A stretch of 64,000 bases of DNA from Dorea longicatena. Its GTDB lineage: Bacteria > Bacillota > Clostridia > Lachnospirales > Lachnospiraceae. The notes beneath the pieces are model-generated. The model was not told the DNA's origin. It searched no databases and worked only from the letters and a program-made list of their open reading frames with translations. Below are positions 1 through 8,640 of this stretch, piece by piece. Each line of letters begins with the position of its first letter. The stretch's first letter is position 1. Location of the stretch: assembly GCF_024168045.1 (NCBI RefSeq), contig NZ_CP100126.1:1257501-1321500 (forward strand), written 5' to 3'. A program made the position numbers and the translations under genes.

Positions 1-145
1 GGCGGGAACCTGCCTGCGTCAGAGTCTGTTTTCCCGGTGCGATCACACTGGAATAAAGACGAATAGATAAAAAGGTGAGACTGATAAAAGTAAGAATAGA
101 TGAAACTGGATAAAGCTAAGTAAAGAGAGATAAGGATAAAGGCGT

Positions 146-958
146 ATGTTAAAAATCAAGGAATATGTGAAGGCAGAAAGTCTGGAACAGGCATATGAAC
201 TGAACCAGAAGAGGACGAACTGCATTCTGGGCGGCATGTTGTGGCTTAAGATGTCGAACCGGAATGTACAGAAAGCGATTGATCTGTCCGGACTTGGTCT
301 GAATCAGATCGAAGAGACAGAAGAAGAATTCCGGATCGGATGTATGACGACACTCCGTGAACTGGAATGTCATGAAAGATTGAACCAGTGGTGTGAAGGC
401 GCAGTAAAAGATGCGGTCAGTGATATTGTCGGCGTACAGTTCCGGAACCTTGCAACGATTGGTGGAAGTATATTCGGACGCTATGGATTTTCGGATGTAC
501 TGACGGTGTTTCTTGCAATGGACAGTTACGTAGAACTGTATAAAGGAGGGATTGTTCCATTACAGGAATTTGCGCAGATGAAAAGAGACAATGACATTTT
601 AGTCAGAGTCATTGTAAAAAAGGATCAGAGAAATATGGTCTATCTGGCACATAGAAATTCCAAGACAGATTTTCCGGTATTGACATGTGCGGTTTCAGTA
701 AATGCTGAAAATGGATGCGTATGTATCGGTGCAAGACCGCAGAAGGCGGTCCGACTGGAACTGACAGAAGCAGTCAGAGAAAAAGTATGGAGCGGTGTCT
801 GTACTGAAGAAGAGATGAAGAAAGAGGCAGAATGCATTGCTTCACAGGTGAAGACGGACAGTAATATGCGCGCCGGCAAAGAATACAGAAGCCGTCTGGC
901 ATATGTTCTGATCCACAGGACATTGGAAGCACTGAATACAAAAGGAGGAGATCAGTAG
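146..958 (+). CDS. xdhB: FAD-binding subunit of a xanthine dehydrogenase-type molybdenum hydroxylase
   Basis: A 270-residue protein of the FAD subunit family of molybdenum hydroxylases. It would pass electrons from the iron-sulfur subunit to an acceptor in a cytoplasmic three-subunit enzyme. The two FAD-contact regions are visible at residues 25-36 (NCILGGMLWLKM) and 102-119 (NLATIGGSIFGRYGFSDV), but both differ from the usual AGGTDL and TIGGN forms, as in the shorter YgfM-like branch. The C-terminal CO-dehydrogenase flavoprotein-like domain follows from about residue 165. The stop is 3 bases before the iron-sulfur subunit. Any promoter lies outside the window or in the first 145 bases. Family assignment is firm. 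The substrate (xanthine, hypoxanthine or another purine or N-heterocycle) is inferred from the xpt gene downstream. Confidence 0.82.
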   Translation: MLKIKEYVKAESLEQAYELNQKRTNCILGGMLWLKMSNRNVQKAIDLSGLGLNQIEETEEEFRIGCMTTLRELECHERLNQWCEGAVKDAVSDIVGVQFRNLATIGGSIFGRYGFSDVLTVFLAMDSYVELYKGGIVPLQEFAQMKRDNDILVRVIVKKDQRNMVYLAHRNSKTDFPVLTCAVSVNAENGCVCIGARPQKAVRLELTEAVREKVWSGVCTEEEMKKEAECIASQVKTDSNMRAGKEYRSRLAYVLIHRTLEALNTKGGDQ

Positions 959-961
959 GAT

Positions 962-1429
962 ATGAAAGTAAAGATTCTTTTAAATGGGACAATGAGAGAA
1001 GCGGAAATATCCAGCGATCAGCTTCTGATCGATTTTGTCAGAGATCATGGATGCTATAGTGTAAAACGTGGATGTGAGACGTCGAACTGCGGCCTGTGTA
1101 CAGTGTTTGTAGATGATAAACCGGTATTATCCTGTTCGATGCTGACAGCCAGAGTCGACGGATGCAAGGTAGATACGTTAGAAGGACTTCAGGAAGAAGC
1201 AAAAGAATTCGGTGCATTTGTTGCAGATCAGGGTGCAGAACAGTGCGGTTTCTGCAATCCGGGAATGATCATGAATGCAATTGCCATGTTCCGCGAGAAT
1301 CCGGAGCCGACAAGAGAAGAGATCAAGGCATATCTTGCGGGAAATCTTTGCAGATGTTCCGGATATGAAGGACAGCTTCGTGCAATGGAAGCATTTATCG
1401 AATACAGAAAGAAAGGAGAAAGATCATGA
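962..1429 (+). CDS. xdhC: 2Fe-2S subunit of the molybdenum hydroxylase
   Basis: A 155-residue two-cluster iron-sulfur subunit. Cysteines 38, 43, 46 and 58 form the plant-ferredoxin-type cluster (CETSNCGLC...C). Cysteines 95, 98, 130 and 132 (CGFC and CRC) form the second cluster in the helical domain, next to the molybdopterin subunit. Length is normal for stand-alone small subunits of xanthine dehydrogenase and CO dehydrogenase type (150-165 residues). Its stop overlaps the start of the large subunit by four bases (ATGA), so the three subunits are translationally coupled. It relays electrons from molybdenum to FAD. Confidence 0.92.
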   Translation: MKVKILLNGTMREAEISSDQLLIDFVRDHGCYSVKRGCETSNCGLCTVFVDDKPVLSCSMLTARVDGCKVDTLEGLQEEAKEFGAFVADQGAEQCGFCNPGMIMNAIAMFRENPEPTREEIKAYLAGNLCRCSGYEGQLRAMEAFIEYRKKGERS

Positions 1430-3714
1430 AAGCAGTCGGACAACCGATAAGAAAAAAAGATGCAATGGCACTGGTGACAGGAAAACCGGTATTCATGGAT
1501 GATCTTGCTCCAAAGGACTGCCTGATCGTAAAGGTACTCCGAAGCCCGCATGCCAATGCGATCGTAAAATCAGTAAAGACAGATGTGGCAAAAAGAGTGC
1601 CGGGGATTGAAGACGTTTACACATGGGAAGATGTGCCGCAGGAAAGATTTACAACAGCAGGACAGACCTACCCGGAGTTCAGCCCATATGACCGGCTGAT
1701 CCTGGACCGGCATGTTAGATATGTGGGAGATCCGGTGGCAATCGTTGCAGGTGAGAATGAGGCATGTGTGGATAAAGCGTTAAAGATGCTGAAGGTGGAA
1801 TACGAAGTGCTTCCGGCAGTTCTGGATTTTCATATGGCAAAAGATGGTGATGTTCTGGTACATCCGGAAGATAACTGGAAAGCACTCTGCAAGGTAGGCG
1901 CCGATAATAAGAGAAATCTCTGTGCAAGCGATTCTACGGAAGACGGAGATGTGGATGCAGTGCTGGCAGATTGTGATGAGGTCGTAGAAGGAACTTATCA
2001 CGTCAGGGCTGCGCAGCAGGCCATGATGGAGACATTCCGTACCACTTGCTTTATGGATGCTTATGGAAGACTGAATATTTTAAGTTCCACGCAGATCGTA
2101 TATCATGTAAGACGAATCATTTCCAATGCACTTGGAATTCCGAAATCCAGGATCCGTGTCAGTAAGCCAAGGATCGGAGGAGGATTTGGTGCAAAACAGT
2201 CGGTTGTGGCTGAATTATTCCCAGCATTTGTTACATGGAAGACCGGGAAAGCATCGAAGATGATCTTTACGAGAGAAGAATCACAGATTGCATCGTCTCC
2301 AAGACATGAGATGGAAGTTCATGTACGTCTTGGTGCATCTAGAGAAGGAAAAATCCGTGCGATTGATGTGTATACACTGTCAAATACAGGGGCATATGGA
2401 GATCACGGTCCGACAACGGTCGGATTATCGGGACACAAATCCATTCCTTTATATAGTTCTGCAGAAGCACACCGTTTTGCATATGATGTTGTCTATACAA
2501 ATCACATGGCAGCAGGAGCGTACCGTGGATATGGAGCAACACAGGGAATCTTTGCGGTGGAATCTGCGGTAAATGAGATGGCGCAGAGACTTCATATGGA
2601 TCCTGTGGAGATCCGTCTTAAGAACATGGTAAGAGAAGGCGACGTTATGCCTGCATATTACGGTGAGACGGCGAAGAGCTGTGCACTTGACCGTTGCCTT
2701 GAACGGACTGCGGAGCTGATCGGATGGAAAGATAAATATCCATACAAAGATATGGGAAACGGCAAAGTCAGAAGTGTGGGAATCGCAATGGCTATGCAGG
2801 GTTCCGGAATCTCCGGTGTCGATGTAGGATCTGCAACCATTAAGATGAATGATGATGGATTCTATACTCTGATGATCGCAGCGGCAGATATGGGTACCGG
2901 ATGTGATACGATCCTTGCACAGATGGCGGCAGAATGCCTGGATTGTCCGGTGGGAAATATAGAAGTCCTCGGAGCAGATACGGATTCGTCTCCATACGAT
3001 TCGGGATCTTATGCGTCAAGTACGACATATGTAACAGGAAAAGCGGTAGAAAAAGCCTGCCAGAAACTGATCGCCAGAATTCTTGAGATTGCATCCGGTA
3101 TGCTGGATGCACCGGTGGAAGAACTGGAATTTGCAAGCGACCGTGTAGAATGGCCAAAAGCACGGAAGTCTGTATCACTGATAGATATTGGTACGAAATC
3201 AATGTGTGGAAATGGCTGTGCACTGGAAGCAACAGAAAGTAACAGTTCACCGACATCACCGCCGCCATTCATGGCAGGAGCTGTGGAGATTGAACTGGAC
3301 AAAGAGACCGGTCATGTGGAGATATTGGATTATAAAGCGGTTGTGGACTGCGGAACAGTAGTGAATCCAAATCTTGCAAGAGTACAGACCGAGGGTGGTC
3401 TGGTACAGGGAATTGGCATGACGCTTTATGAGAACATCCAGTACAATGACAAAGGAACCATGTTGAATAATTCTTTCATGCAGTACAAGATCCCGTCCAG
3501 AAGAGATATGGGAAACATCCAGGTGGAATTTGAAAGCAGTTTTGAGCCGACGGGACCGTTCGGAGCAAAATCCATCGGAGAAATCGTAATTAATACTCCT
3601 GCACCGGCACTTGCACATGCAATTGCCAATGCGACAGGAATCTGGTTTAAGGAACTTCCGATTACCAGTGAGCAGATTGCAATGGGAGTTTTTGAGAAGG
3701 AAGATATAAAATAG
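1426..3714 (+). CDS. xdhA: Molybdopterin-binding catalytic subunit of xanthine dehydrogenase-type enzyme
   Basis: A 762-residue large subunit. The N-terminal ald_Xan_dh_C domain (MKAVGQPIRKKDAMALVTG) spans about residues 1-110. The molybdopterin-binding regions include RIGGGFGAKQ near 245 and GAYRGYGATQG near 365. FGAKSIGEIV near the C-terminus carries the expected catalytic glutamate, about E719. The enzyme hydroxylates an N-heterocycle such as a purine with water and passes electrons to the partner subunits. No stop, frameshift or missing active-site element is seen. The substrate is not proven by sequence, and nicotinate or an unknown heterocycle is possible. No accessory cofactor-insertion gene lies within the window. 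Confidence 0.88.
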   Translation: MKAVGQPIRKKDAMALVTGKPVFMDDLAPKDCLIVKVLRSPHANAIVKSVKTDVAKRVPGIEDVYTWEDVPQERFTTAGQTYPEFSPYDRLILDRHVRYVGDPVAIVAGENEACVDKALKMLKVEYEVLPAVLDFHMAKDGDVLVHPEDNWKALCKVGADNKRNLCASDSTEDGDVDAVLADCDEVVEGTYHVRAAQQAMMETFRTTCFMDAYGRLNILSSTQIVYHVRRIISNALGIPKSRIRVSKPRIGGGFGAKQSVVAELFPAFVTWKTGKASKMIFTREESQIASSPRHEMEVHVRLGASREGKIRAIDVYTLSNTGAYGDHGPTTVGLSGHKSIPLYSSAEAHRFAYDVVYTNHMAAGAYRGYGATQGIFAVESAVNEMAQRLHMDPVEIRLKNMVREGDVMPAYYGETAKSCALDRCLERTAELIGWKDKYPYKDMGNGKVRSVGIAMAMQGSGISGVDVGSATIKMNDDGFYTLMIAAADMGTGCDTILAQMAAECLDCPVGNIEVLGADTDSSPYDSGSYASSTTYVTGKAVEKACQKLIARILEIASGMLDAPVEELEFASDRVEWPKARKSVSLIDIGTKSMCGNGCALEATESNSSPTSPPPFMAGAVEIELDKETGHVEILDYKAVVDCGTVVNPNLARVQTEGGLVQGIGMTLYENIQYNDKGTMLNNSFMQYKIPSRRDMGNIQVEFESSFEPTGPFGAKSIGEIVINTPAPALAHAIANATGIWFKELPITSEQIAMGVFEKEDIK

Positions 3715-3740
3715 ATCATATATTAAAAAATATATGTATA

Positions 3741-3775
3741 AATGACTTGCAATCAGAACGAAAAGTCATTACAAT
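3741..3775 (+). promoter_or_regulatory. xpt promoter with an 8-bp palindromic operator
   Basis: TTGCAA (3747-3752) and TACAAT (3770-3775) are separated by 17 bases. AATGACTT (3741-3748) and AAGTCATT (3763-3770) are perfect inverted copies that overlap the -35 and -10 boxes, as expected for a repressor operator. No purine riboswitch fits in the 40 bases left before the gene. Confidence 0.6.
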
Positions 3776-3814
3776 ATGGGGTAACGTTTAGAAAAATATG
3801 TGGAGGCCGCTAAG

Positions 3815-4393
3815 ATGCAGTTATTAAAAGACAGAATCCGCAAGGATGGAAAGATAAAAGAAGGCAATGTCTTAAAGGTGGACAGCTTTCTCAATCATCA
3901 GATGGATGTAAAGCTATTTCAGGAAATCGGGAAGGAATTCAAGAGAAGATTTGAAGGTGAGGAGATTACGAAGATTCTTACGATCGAAGCTTCTGGGATC
4001 GGAATCGCATGTGTTGCGGCTGAAGTATTTGATGTACCGGTTGTATTTGCAAAGAAGACACAGACAAAGAATATTGCAGGGGATGTATATACAACAAAGG
4101 TAGAATCATTCACACACGGAAGAGTTTATGATATTATCGTTTCCAGAGAATTTCTTGGAAAAGGAGATAAGGTTCTTCTGATTGATGATTTCCTTGCTAA
4201 CGGGAAAGCACTGGAGGGACTGGCAGAACTGGTTAAAAAGTCAGGAGCCGAGCTGGTCGGAGCTGGTGTTGTGATCGAGAAAGGATTTCAGGTTGGTGGA
4301 GATATCATCCGCTCCAAAGGAATTCATCTGGAGTCGCTGGCAATCGTAGAAAGTATGGATGAGAAGACAGGGGAAGTCGTTTTCCGTAATTAA
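3815..4393 (+). CDS. xpt: Xanthine phosphoribosyltransferase
   Basis: Converts xanthine and PRPP to XMP in purine salvage. The 192-residue product has the Xpt signature LKVDSFLNHQMDV near the N-terminus, the PRPP-binding loop VLLIDDFLANGKALEG near residue 125, and VVIEKGFQ near 150. The ATG at 3815 is chosen because GGAGG (3802-3806) sits 8 bases upstream; an in-frame GTG at 3800 overlaps that ribosome-binding site. The gene has its own promoter and terminator, so it is a single-gene unit beside the molybdenum hydroxylase genes. This pairing suggests xanthine is the shared metabolite. Confidence 0.93.
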   Translation: MQLLKDRIRKDGKIKEGNVLKVDSFLNHQMDVKLFQEIGKEFKRRFEGEEITKILTIEASGIGIACVAAEVFDVPVVFAKKTQTKNIAGDVYTTKVESFTHGRVYDIIVSREFLGKGDKVLLIDDFLANGKALEGLAELVKKSGAELVGAGVVIEKGFQVGGDIIRSKGIHLESLAIVESMDEKTGEVVFRN

Positions 4394-4419
4394 CAGCTAA
4401 AATTCAAAGGATTTTTTAA

Positions 4420-4452
4420 GGGAATGTGAGGGTTTCATATTCCCTTTTTTTT
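4420..4452 (+). terminator. Rho-independent terminator of xpt
   Basis: GGGAATGTGA (4420-4429) pairs with TCATATTCCC (4435-4444), with one G-T pair and a 5-base loop, followed by eight T residues. Confidence 0.88.
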
Positions 4453-4522
4453 ATTCCTATGCTATACTTTATGATAAGTATGTGAATGCATAAAGAGAAC
4501 TTATAGTAAGGAGTAAGAACTT

Positions 4523-5218
4523 ATGAAAAGAGTATTGTTAAAACTCAGCGGGGAAGCTCTCGCAGGCGATAAAAAGACAGGATTTGATGAAGCTACCTGT
4601 ATGGGTGTTGCAAAACAGGTAAAGCAGCTTGTAGATGATGGGGTACAGGTTGCGATTGTAACAGGTGGTGGTAACTTCTGGAGAGGAAGAACCAGCGAGA
4701 CGATAGACCGTGTTAAAGCAGACCAGATCGGGATGCTGGCAACAGTTATGAACTGTATTTATGTATCTGATATTTTCCGTTATGCAGGAATGAAGACAGA
4801 AGTATTTACACCATTTGTGTGTGGCGCATTTACTACATTGTTTTCTAAAGATGCGGCAGTAGAAGCACTGAATGAAGGAAAAGTTGTGTTCTTCGCAGGC
4901 GGAACAGGACATCCATATTTCTCGACAGATACTGGTGCGGTTTTAAGAGCAATTGAGATTGAAGCAGATGCTATGCTTCTTGCAAAAGCAATTGACGGGA
5001 TTTATGACAGCGATCCGAAGGTTAATCCGGAAGCAAAGAAATATGACGAGATTTCTATTCAGGAAATTATTGATAAGAAGCTGATGGCTGTAGACCTGAC
5101 AGCATCTATTATGTGTCTGGAGAATAAGATGCCGATGCTGGTATTCGGACTGAATGAAGAGAACAGCATTGTTGAGACGATGAAGGGAACATTTACAGGA
5201 ACAAAAGTAACAGTATAA
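4523..5218 (+). CDS. pyrH: UMP kinase
   Basis: A 231-residue bacterial-type uridylate kinase of the amino acid kinase fold, which phosphorylates UMP to UDP. KLSGEAL (residues 7-13) and GGGNFWRGR (48-56) bind ATP phosphates and UMP. AKAIDGIYDSDPK near 155 is the C-terminal nucleotide site. AAGGAG lies 10 bases before the ATG. It starts the pyrH-frr-uppS-cdsA-dxr-rseP cluster. The usual rpsB-tsf genes are absent upstream, their place being taken by xpt. No clear promoter is seen in the 70 bases between the xpt terminator and the start. Confidence 0.97.
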   Translation: MKRVLLKLSGEALAGDKKTGFDEATCMGVAKQVKQLVDDGVQVAIVTGGGNFWRGRTSETIDRVKADQIGMLATVMNCIYVSDIFRYAGMKTEVFTPFVCGAFTTLFSKDAAVEALNEGKVVFFAGGTGHPYFSTDTGAVLRAIEIEADAMLLAKAIDGIYDSDPKVNPEAKKYDEISIQEIIDKKLMAVDLTASIMCLENKMPMLVFGLNEENSIVETMKGTFTGTKVTV

Positions 5219-5257
5219 GTATTATTATGGATTATTGCGATAAAAGGAGATCACGCT

Positions 5258-5809
5258 ATGAATGAAAGATTAAAAACATTTGAGGAAAAGATGAAAAAAA
5301 CAATTGGAAATCTGGACGGAGAACTTTCAGCAATCCGTGCAGGACGTGCGAATCCAAATGTGTTAAATAAAATTGTAGTAGACTATTATGGAACACCGAC
5401 ACCAATCCAGCAGGTGGCTAACGTATCTGTACCGGAAGCGCGTATGATCCAGATCCAGCCATGGGAGAAAAGCATGGTAAGAGAGATCGAGAAAGCAATT
5501 ATGACTTCTGATCTCGGAATCAATCCTACCAATGACGGAACAACTGTACGTCTTCTCTTCCCGGAACTTACAGAGGATCGTAGAAAAGAACTGGTTAAAG
5601 ATGTTAAGAAAAAAGGGGAAGCTGCAAAAGTTGCAATCCGTAACATCCGTCGTGACGGAATTGATGCAGCTAAGAAATTAAAAGGAACAGATGTCTCAGA
5701 AGATGAGATCAAGGACATGGAAGATGATCTGCAGAAACTGACAGATAAATATGTAAAAGAAGTGGATAAAGCTGTAGAATCAAAATCAAAAGAGGTTATG
5801 ACAGTATAA
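5258..5809 (+). CDS. frr: Ribosome recycling factor
   Basis: A 183-residue protein that splits post-termination ribosomes together with EF-G. The family pattern is clear: MKKTIGNLDGELSAIRAGRA at 12-31, the VDYYGTPTPIQQVA hinge, and IRNIRRDGIDAAKK near 128-141. Length is two residues below the usual 185. AAAGGAG lies 8 bases upstream of the ATG. It is 39 bases after pyrH and surely co-transcribed with it. Confidence 0.97.
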   Translation: MNERLKTFEEKMKKTIGNLDGELSAIRAGRANPNVLNKIVVDYYGTPTPIQQVANVSVPEARMIQIQPWEKSMVREIEKAIMTSDLGINPTNDGTTVRLLFPELTEDRRKELVKDVKKKGEAAKVAIRNIRRDGIDAAKKLKGTDVSEDEIKDMEDDLQKLTDKYVKEVDKAVESKSKEVMTV

Positions 5810-5843
5810 GATCTGCAACAGATAAAAAGGTATAGAATAAGAA

Positions 5844-5877
5844 GGGGATAAGATCCAGAGAATCTGGAACTGTCCCC
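5844..5877 (+). terminator. Imperfect hairpin between frr and uppS
   Basis: GGGGA...TCCAGA GAA TCTGGA...TCCCC forms a stem with an internal bulge. The 3' side (TCTGTTCTTG) has no proper T-run, so it may be a weak terminator, an RNA processing site or an attenuator that lowers expression of the lipid genes. Confidence 0.4.
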
Positions 5878-5958
5878 TCTGTTCTTGTATGACTGAAGAG
5901 CACTAAAAAGTTTTTTGATTACATAAGTTCGAATGTGTTAGTAGGAGGAAATAATCAT

Positions 5959-6681
5959 ATGAATGTACCAAAGCATGTTGCAATCATATTGGATGGAAAT
6001 GGCCGTTGGGCAAAGGCAAAGGGAATGCCCCGGAATTATGGTCACGCACAGGGCAGTAAGAATGTAGAGCGTATCTGTGAGGAAGCATGGAGAATGGGGA
6101 TTAAGTACTTGACTGTCTATGCATTTTCTACAGAAAACTGGAATCGTCCGGATGATGAAGTCAATGCATTGATGAAGCTTTTACGTAATTATATGAAGAC
6201 ATGTCTGAAGACAGCAGCAAAGAATGATATGAAGGTTCGTGTGATTGGAGATATCACCAGACTGGATGAAGATATTCAGAAGAGAATTCTGGAACTGGAA
6301 GAGGCAACGAAGAATAATAGCGGTCTGAATTTCCAGATTGCGATCAATTATGGAAGCCGTGATGAGATGGTCCGTGCAATCCGGAAGCTTGCAAAGGATT
6401 GTATAGATGGAAAAGTGAATCCAGAAGAGATTGAAGAACAGACATTTGAACAATATCTGGATACAAAGGGAATTCCGGATCCTGATCTGATGATCCGCAC
6501 AAGCGGGGAACTCAGACTTTCCAATTATCTGTTATGGCAGCTGGCGTATACAGAGTTTTATTTTACAGATGTTCCATGGCCGGATTTCAGTAAAGAAGAA
6601 CTGGAAAAGGCGATTGAACAGTATAATCACCGCGACAGACGTTACGGCGGTGTGAAGGAGGAAGAAGAACAGAATGTTTAA
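5959..6681 (+). CDS. uppS: Isoprenyl transferase (undecaprenyl diphosphate synthase)
   Basis: A 240-residue cis-prenyltransferase that extends farnesyl diphosphate to the C55 lipid carrier used in wall synthesis. HVAIILDGNGRWA at the N-terminus holds the catalytic aspartate. YAFSTENWNRP near 65 and RTSGELRLSNYLLWQLAYTE near 190 are the other conserved blocks. The ATG at 5959 has AGGAGG (5943-5948) 10 bases upstream; the upstream in-frame GTG at 5935 would place that site inside the gene. Its last 8 bases overlap cdsA. Confidence 0.96.
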   Translation: MNVPKHVAIILDGNGRWAKAKGMPRNYGHAQGSKNVERICEEAWRMGIKYLTVYAFSTENWNRPDDEVNALMKLLRNYMKTCLKTAAKNDMKVRVIGDITRLDEDIQKRILELEEATKNNSGLNFQIAINYGSRDEMVRAIRKLAKDCIDGKVNPEEIEEQTFEQYLDTKGIPDPDLMIRTSGELRLSNYLLWQLAYTEFYFTDVPWPDFSKEELEKAIEQYNHRDRRYGGVKEEEEQNV

Positions 6682-7480
6682 GACAAGATTATTAAGTGGG
6701 ATTGTTCTGGTCATTATCTTAATAGCAACAGTTGGAACCGGTGGCGGATTGTTGTTCGGTTTTCTGGCACTGATCAGTCTGATCGGATTGTCGGAACTTT
6801 ATAAAGTTGTGGATGTGCAGAGCAAGATATTAGGCTTTACCGGTTATCTGGCAGCCGTTGTATATTACGGAATCTTATATACCGGACAGATGCAGTATGT
6901 GACATTTCTTACGATTGTATTTCTGGTCGTACTGATGGCGGTATATGTATTTTCATTTCCGGTATTTAAAGCAGAGCAGGTGATGACGGTATTCTTTGGT
7001 GTATTTTATGTTGCAGTGATGCTGTCTTATGTATACCAGACAAGAATGCTGGATGACGGAGCTGTTGCAGTATGGCTTATCTTTTTGAGCTCCTGGGGAT
7101 GCGACACTTGCGCGTACTGCGTAGGTATGCTTCTTGGAAAGCATAAGATGGCACCGAAGTTAAGCCCGAAGAAATCTGTAGAAGGTGGAATCGGTGGAAT
7201 CGTAGGAGCAGCTCTTCTTGGGGCAATCTTTGCTCTTGCAGCGAATAAGATTACAGGAGCAGGTGTGAATCCGGGACAGTATGCAATTATCTGTGGAGTT
7301 GGAGGAATGATCTCACAGATTGGTGATCTTGCAGCTTCTGCGATCAAACGTAATCATGACATTAAAGATTATGGAAAACTGATTCCGGGACATGGCGGAA
7401 TTCTTGACAGATTTGACAGTGTTATCTTTACGGCGCCGATCATTTATTATCTTGCAACATTTCTTGCAGGCAGATTGTAG
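6674..7480 (+). CDS. cdsA: Phosphatidate cytidylyltransferase
   Basis: A 268-residue polytopic membrane enzyme that makes CDP-diacylglycerol from CTP and phosphatidate. The full CDS signature runs over residues 222-248 (SAIKRNHDIKDYGKLIPGHG, then GILDRFD). About seven hydrophobic helices precede it. Translation is probably coupled to uppS through the 8-base overlap. The cluster is the usual firmicute order. Confidence 0.95.
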   Translation: MFKTRLLSGIVLVIILIATVGTGGGLLFGFLALISLIGLSELYKVVDVQSKILGFTGYLAAVVYYGILYTGQMQYVTFLTIVFLVVLMAVYVFSFPVFKAEQVMTVFFGVFYVAVMLSYVYQTRMLDDGAVAVWLIFLSSWGCDTCAYCVGMLLGKHKMAPKLSPKKSVEGGIGGIVGAALLGAIFALAANKITGAGVNPGQYAIICGVGGMISQIGDLAASAIKRNHDIKDYGKLIPGHGGILDRFDSVIFTAPIIYYLATFLAGRL

Positions 7481-7489
7481 GAGGTTCAT

Positions 7490-8632
7490 ATGAAAAAGAT
7501 AGCAATTTTAGGTTCCACTGGTTCTATCGGGACACAGACGCTGGAAGTGGTCAGAGAGAACGGCGATATTGAAGTGCTTGGACTGGCAGCCGGAAGTAAT
7601 ATTAAGGTGCTGGAAGAACAGATCCGTGAATTCCATCCGCAGATCGTGGCTGTATGGTCAGAAGAAAAAGCAGAGGAATTACGTGTGAATGTAGCAGATA
7701 CGGACACGCAGATCGTGGCAGGCATGGATGGACTTCTGGAAGTCGCAACCATGAATGATACAGAGATTCTTGTGACAGCGGTTGTCGGTATGATCGGTAT
7801 CCGTCCTACAATTGAAGCAATCAAGGCAGGAAAAGACATTGCACTTGCCAATAAAGAGACACTGGTAACAGCTGGGCATATCATTATGCCGCTGGCAAAA
7901 GAGATGGGAGTATCGATTCTCCCGGTAGACAGTGAGCACAGTGCCATTTTTCAGTCATTACAGGGCAATCGTCACGGGGCGATTCATAAGATTCTTCTGA
8001 CCGCATCCGGCGGCCCGTTCCGTGGCAAAAAGTCAGAGGAACTGATGGAAATCAAGGTGGAAGATGCATTGAAGCATCCGAACTGGTCAATGGGGCGTAA
8101 GATCACAATTGATTCCTCTACAATGGTCAACAAAGGTCTCGAAGTCATCGAAGCTAAATGGTTATTTGATGTAGATGTGGATCGGGTGCAGGTTGTAGTA
8201 CAGCCACAGAGTATTATTCATTCTATGGTAGAGTATGTAGATGGTGCGATCATTGCAGAGCTTGGAACACCGGATATGAAGCTTCCAATCCAGTATGCAT
8301 TATATTATCCGGAGAGAAGATTCCTCCCGGGGGACAGAGTAGACTTCTGGACATTGGGAAAACTGGAATTTGAGAAGCCGGATACAGATACATTCTATGG
8401 ATTGGAGCTTGCATACGAAGCAGGAAGAAAGGGCGGGAGCCTTCCGACTGTATTCAATGCAGCAAATGAACTTGCGGTAAGCCAGTTCCTGAACAGAGAA
8501 ATCAAGTATCTGGAGATCACGGAGATCATCGAAGACTGTATGAAGGCACACAAAAATATTGAAAATCCAACATTGGAACAGATTCTGGAGACAGAAGCAG
8601 CGACCTATGAAAGAATCAACAGCAGGAGGTAA
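7490..8632 (+). CDS. dxr: 1-deoxy-D-xylulose-5-phosphate reductoisomerase
   Basis: A 380-residue NADPH enzyme of the MEP isoprenoid pathway that makes 2-C-methylerythritol 4-phosphate. The NADPH loop is GSTGSIGTQTLEV at residues 7-19. LPVDSEHSAIFQ near 145, ASGGPFR near 171, and HPNWSMGRKITIDSSTMVNK near 195-215 are the metal and substrate regions. AGGAGG lies 5 bases before the ATG. It supplies isoprenoid precursors for uppS in the same operon. Confidence 0.97.
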   Translation: MKKIAILGSTGSIGTQTLEVVRENGDIEVLGLAAGSNIKVLEEQIREFHPQIVAVWSEEKAEELRVNVADTDTQIVAGMDGLLEVATMNDTEILVTAVVGMIGIRPTIEAIKAGKDIALANKETLVTAGHIIMPLAKEMGVSILPVDSEHSAIFQSLQGNRHGAIHKILLTASGGPFRGKKSEELMEIKVEDALKHPNWSMGRKITIDSSTMVNKGLEVIEAKWLFDVDVDRVQVVVQPQSIIHSMVEYVDGAIIAELGTPDMKLPIQYALYYPERRFLPGDRVDFWTLGKLEFEKPDTDTFYGLELAYEAGRKGGSLPTVFNAANELAVSQFLNREIKYLEITEIIEDCMKAHKNIENPTLEQILETEAATYERINSRR

Positions 8633-8640
8633 TTAGAAAT

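Noticed and set aside
1..71. Possible 3' end of an upstream gene: all three plus frames stay open from base 1 to stops between 56 and 71.
   Set aside because: Twenty codons at most, and none of the three tails matches a family I can name, so the frame cannot be chosen.
3715..3740. CATATAT/ATATATG inverted repeat after the molybdenum hydroxylase genes as a terminator.
   Set aside because: AT-only stem with no T-run; too weak to call.
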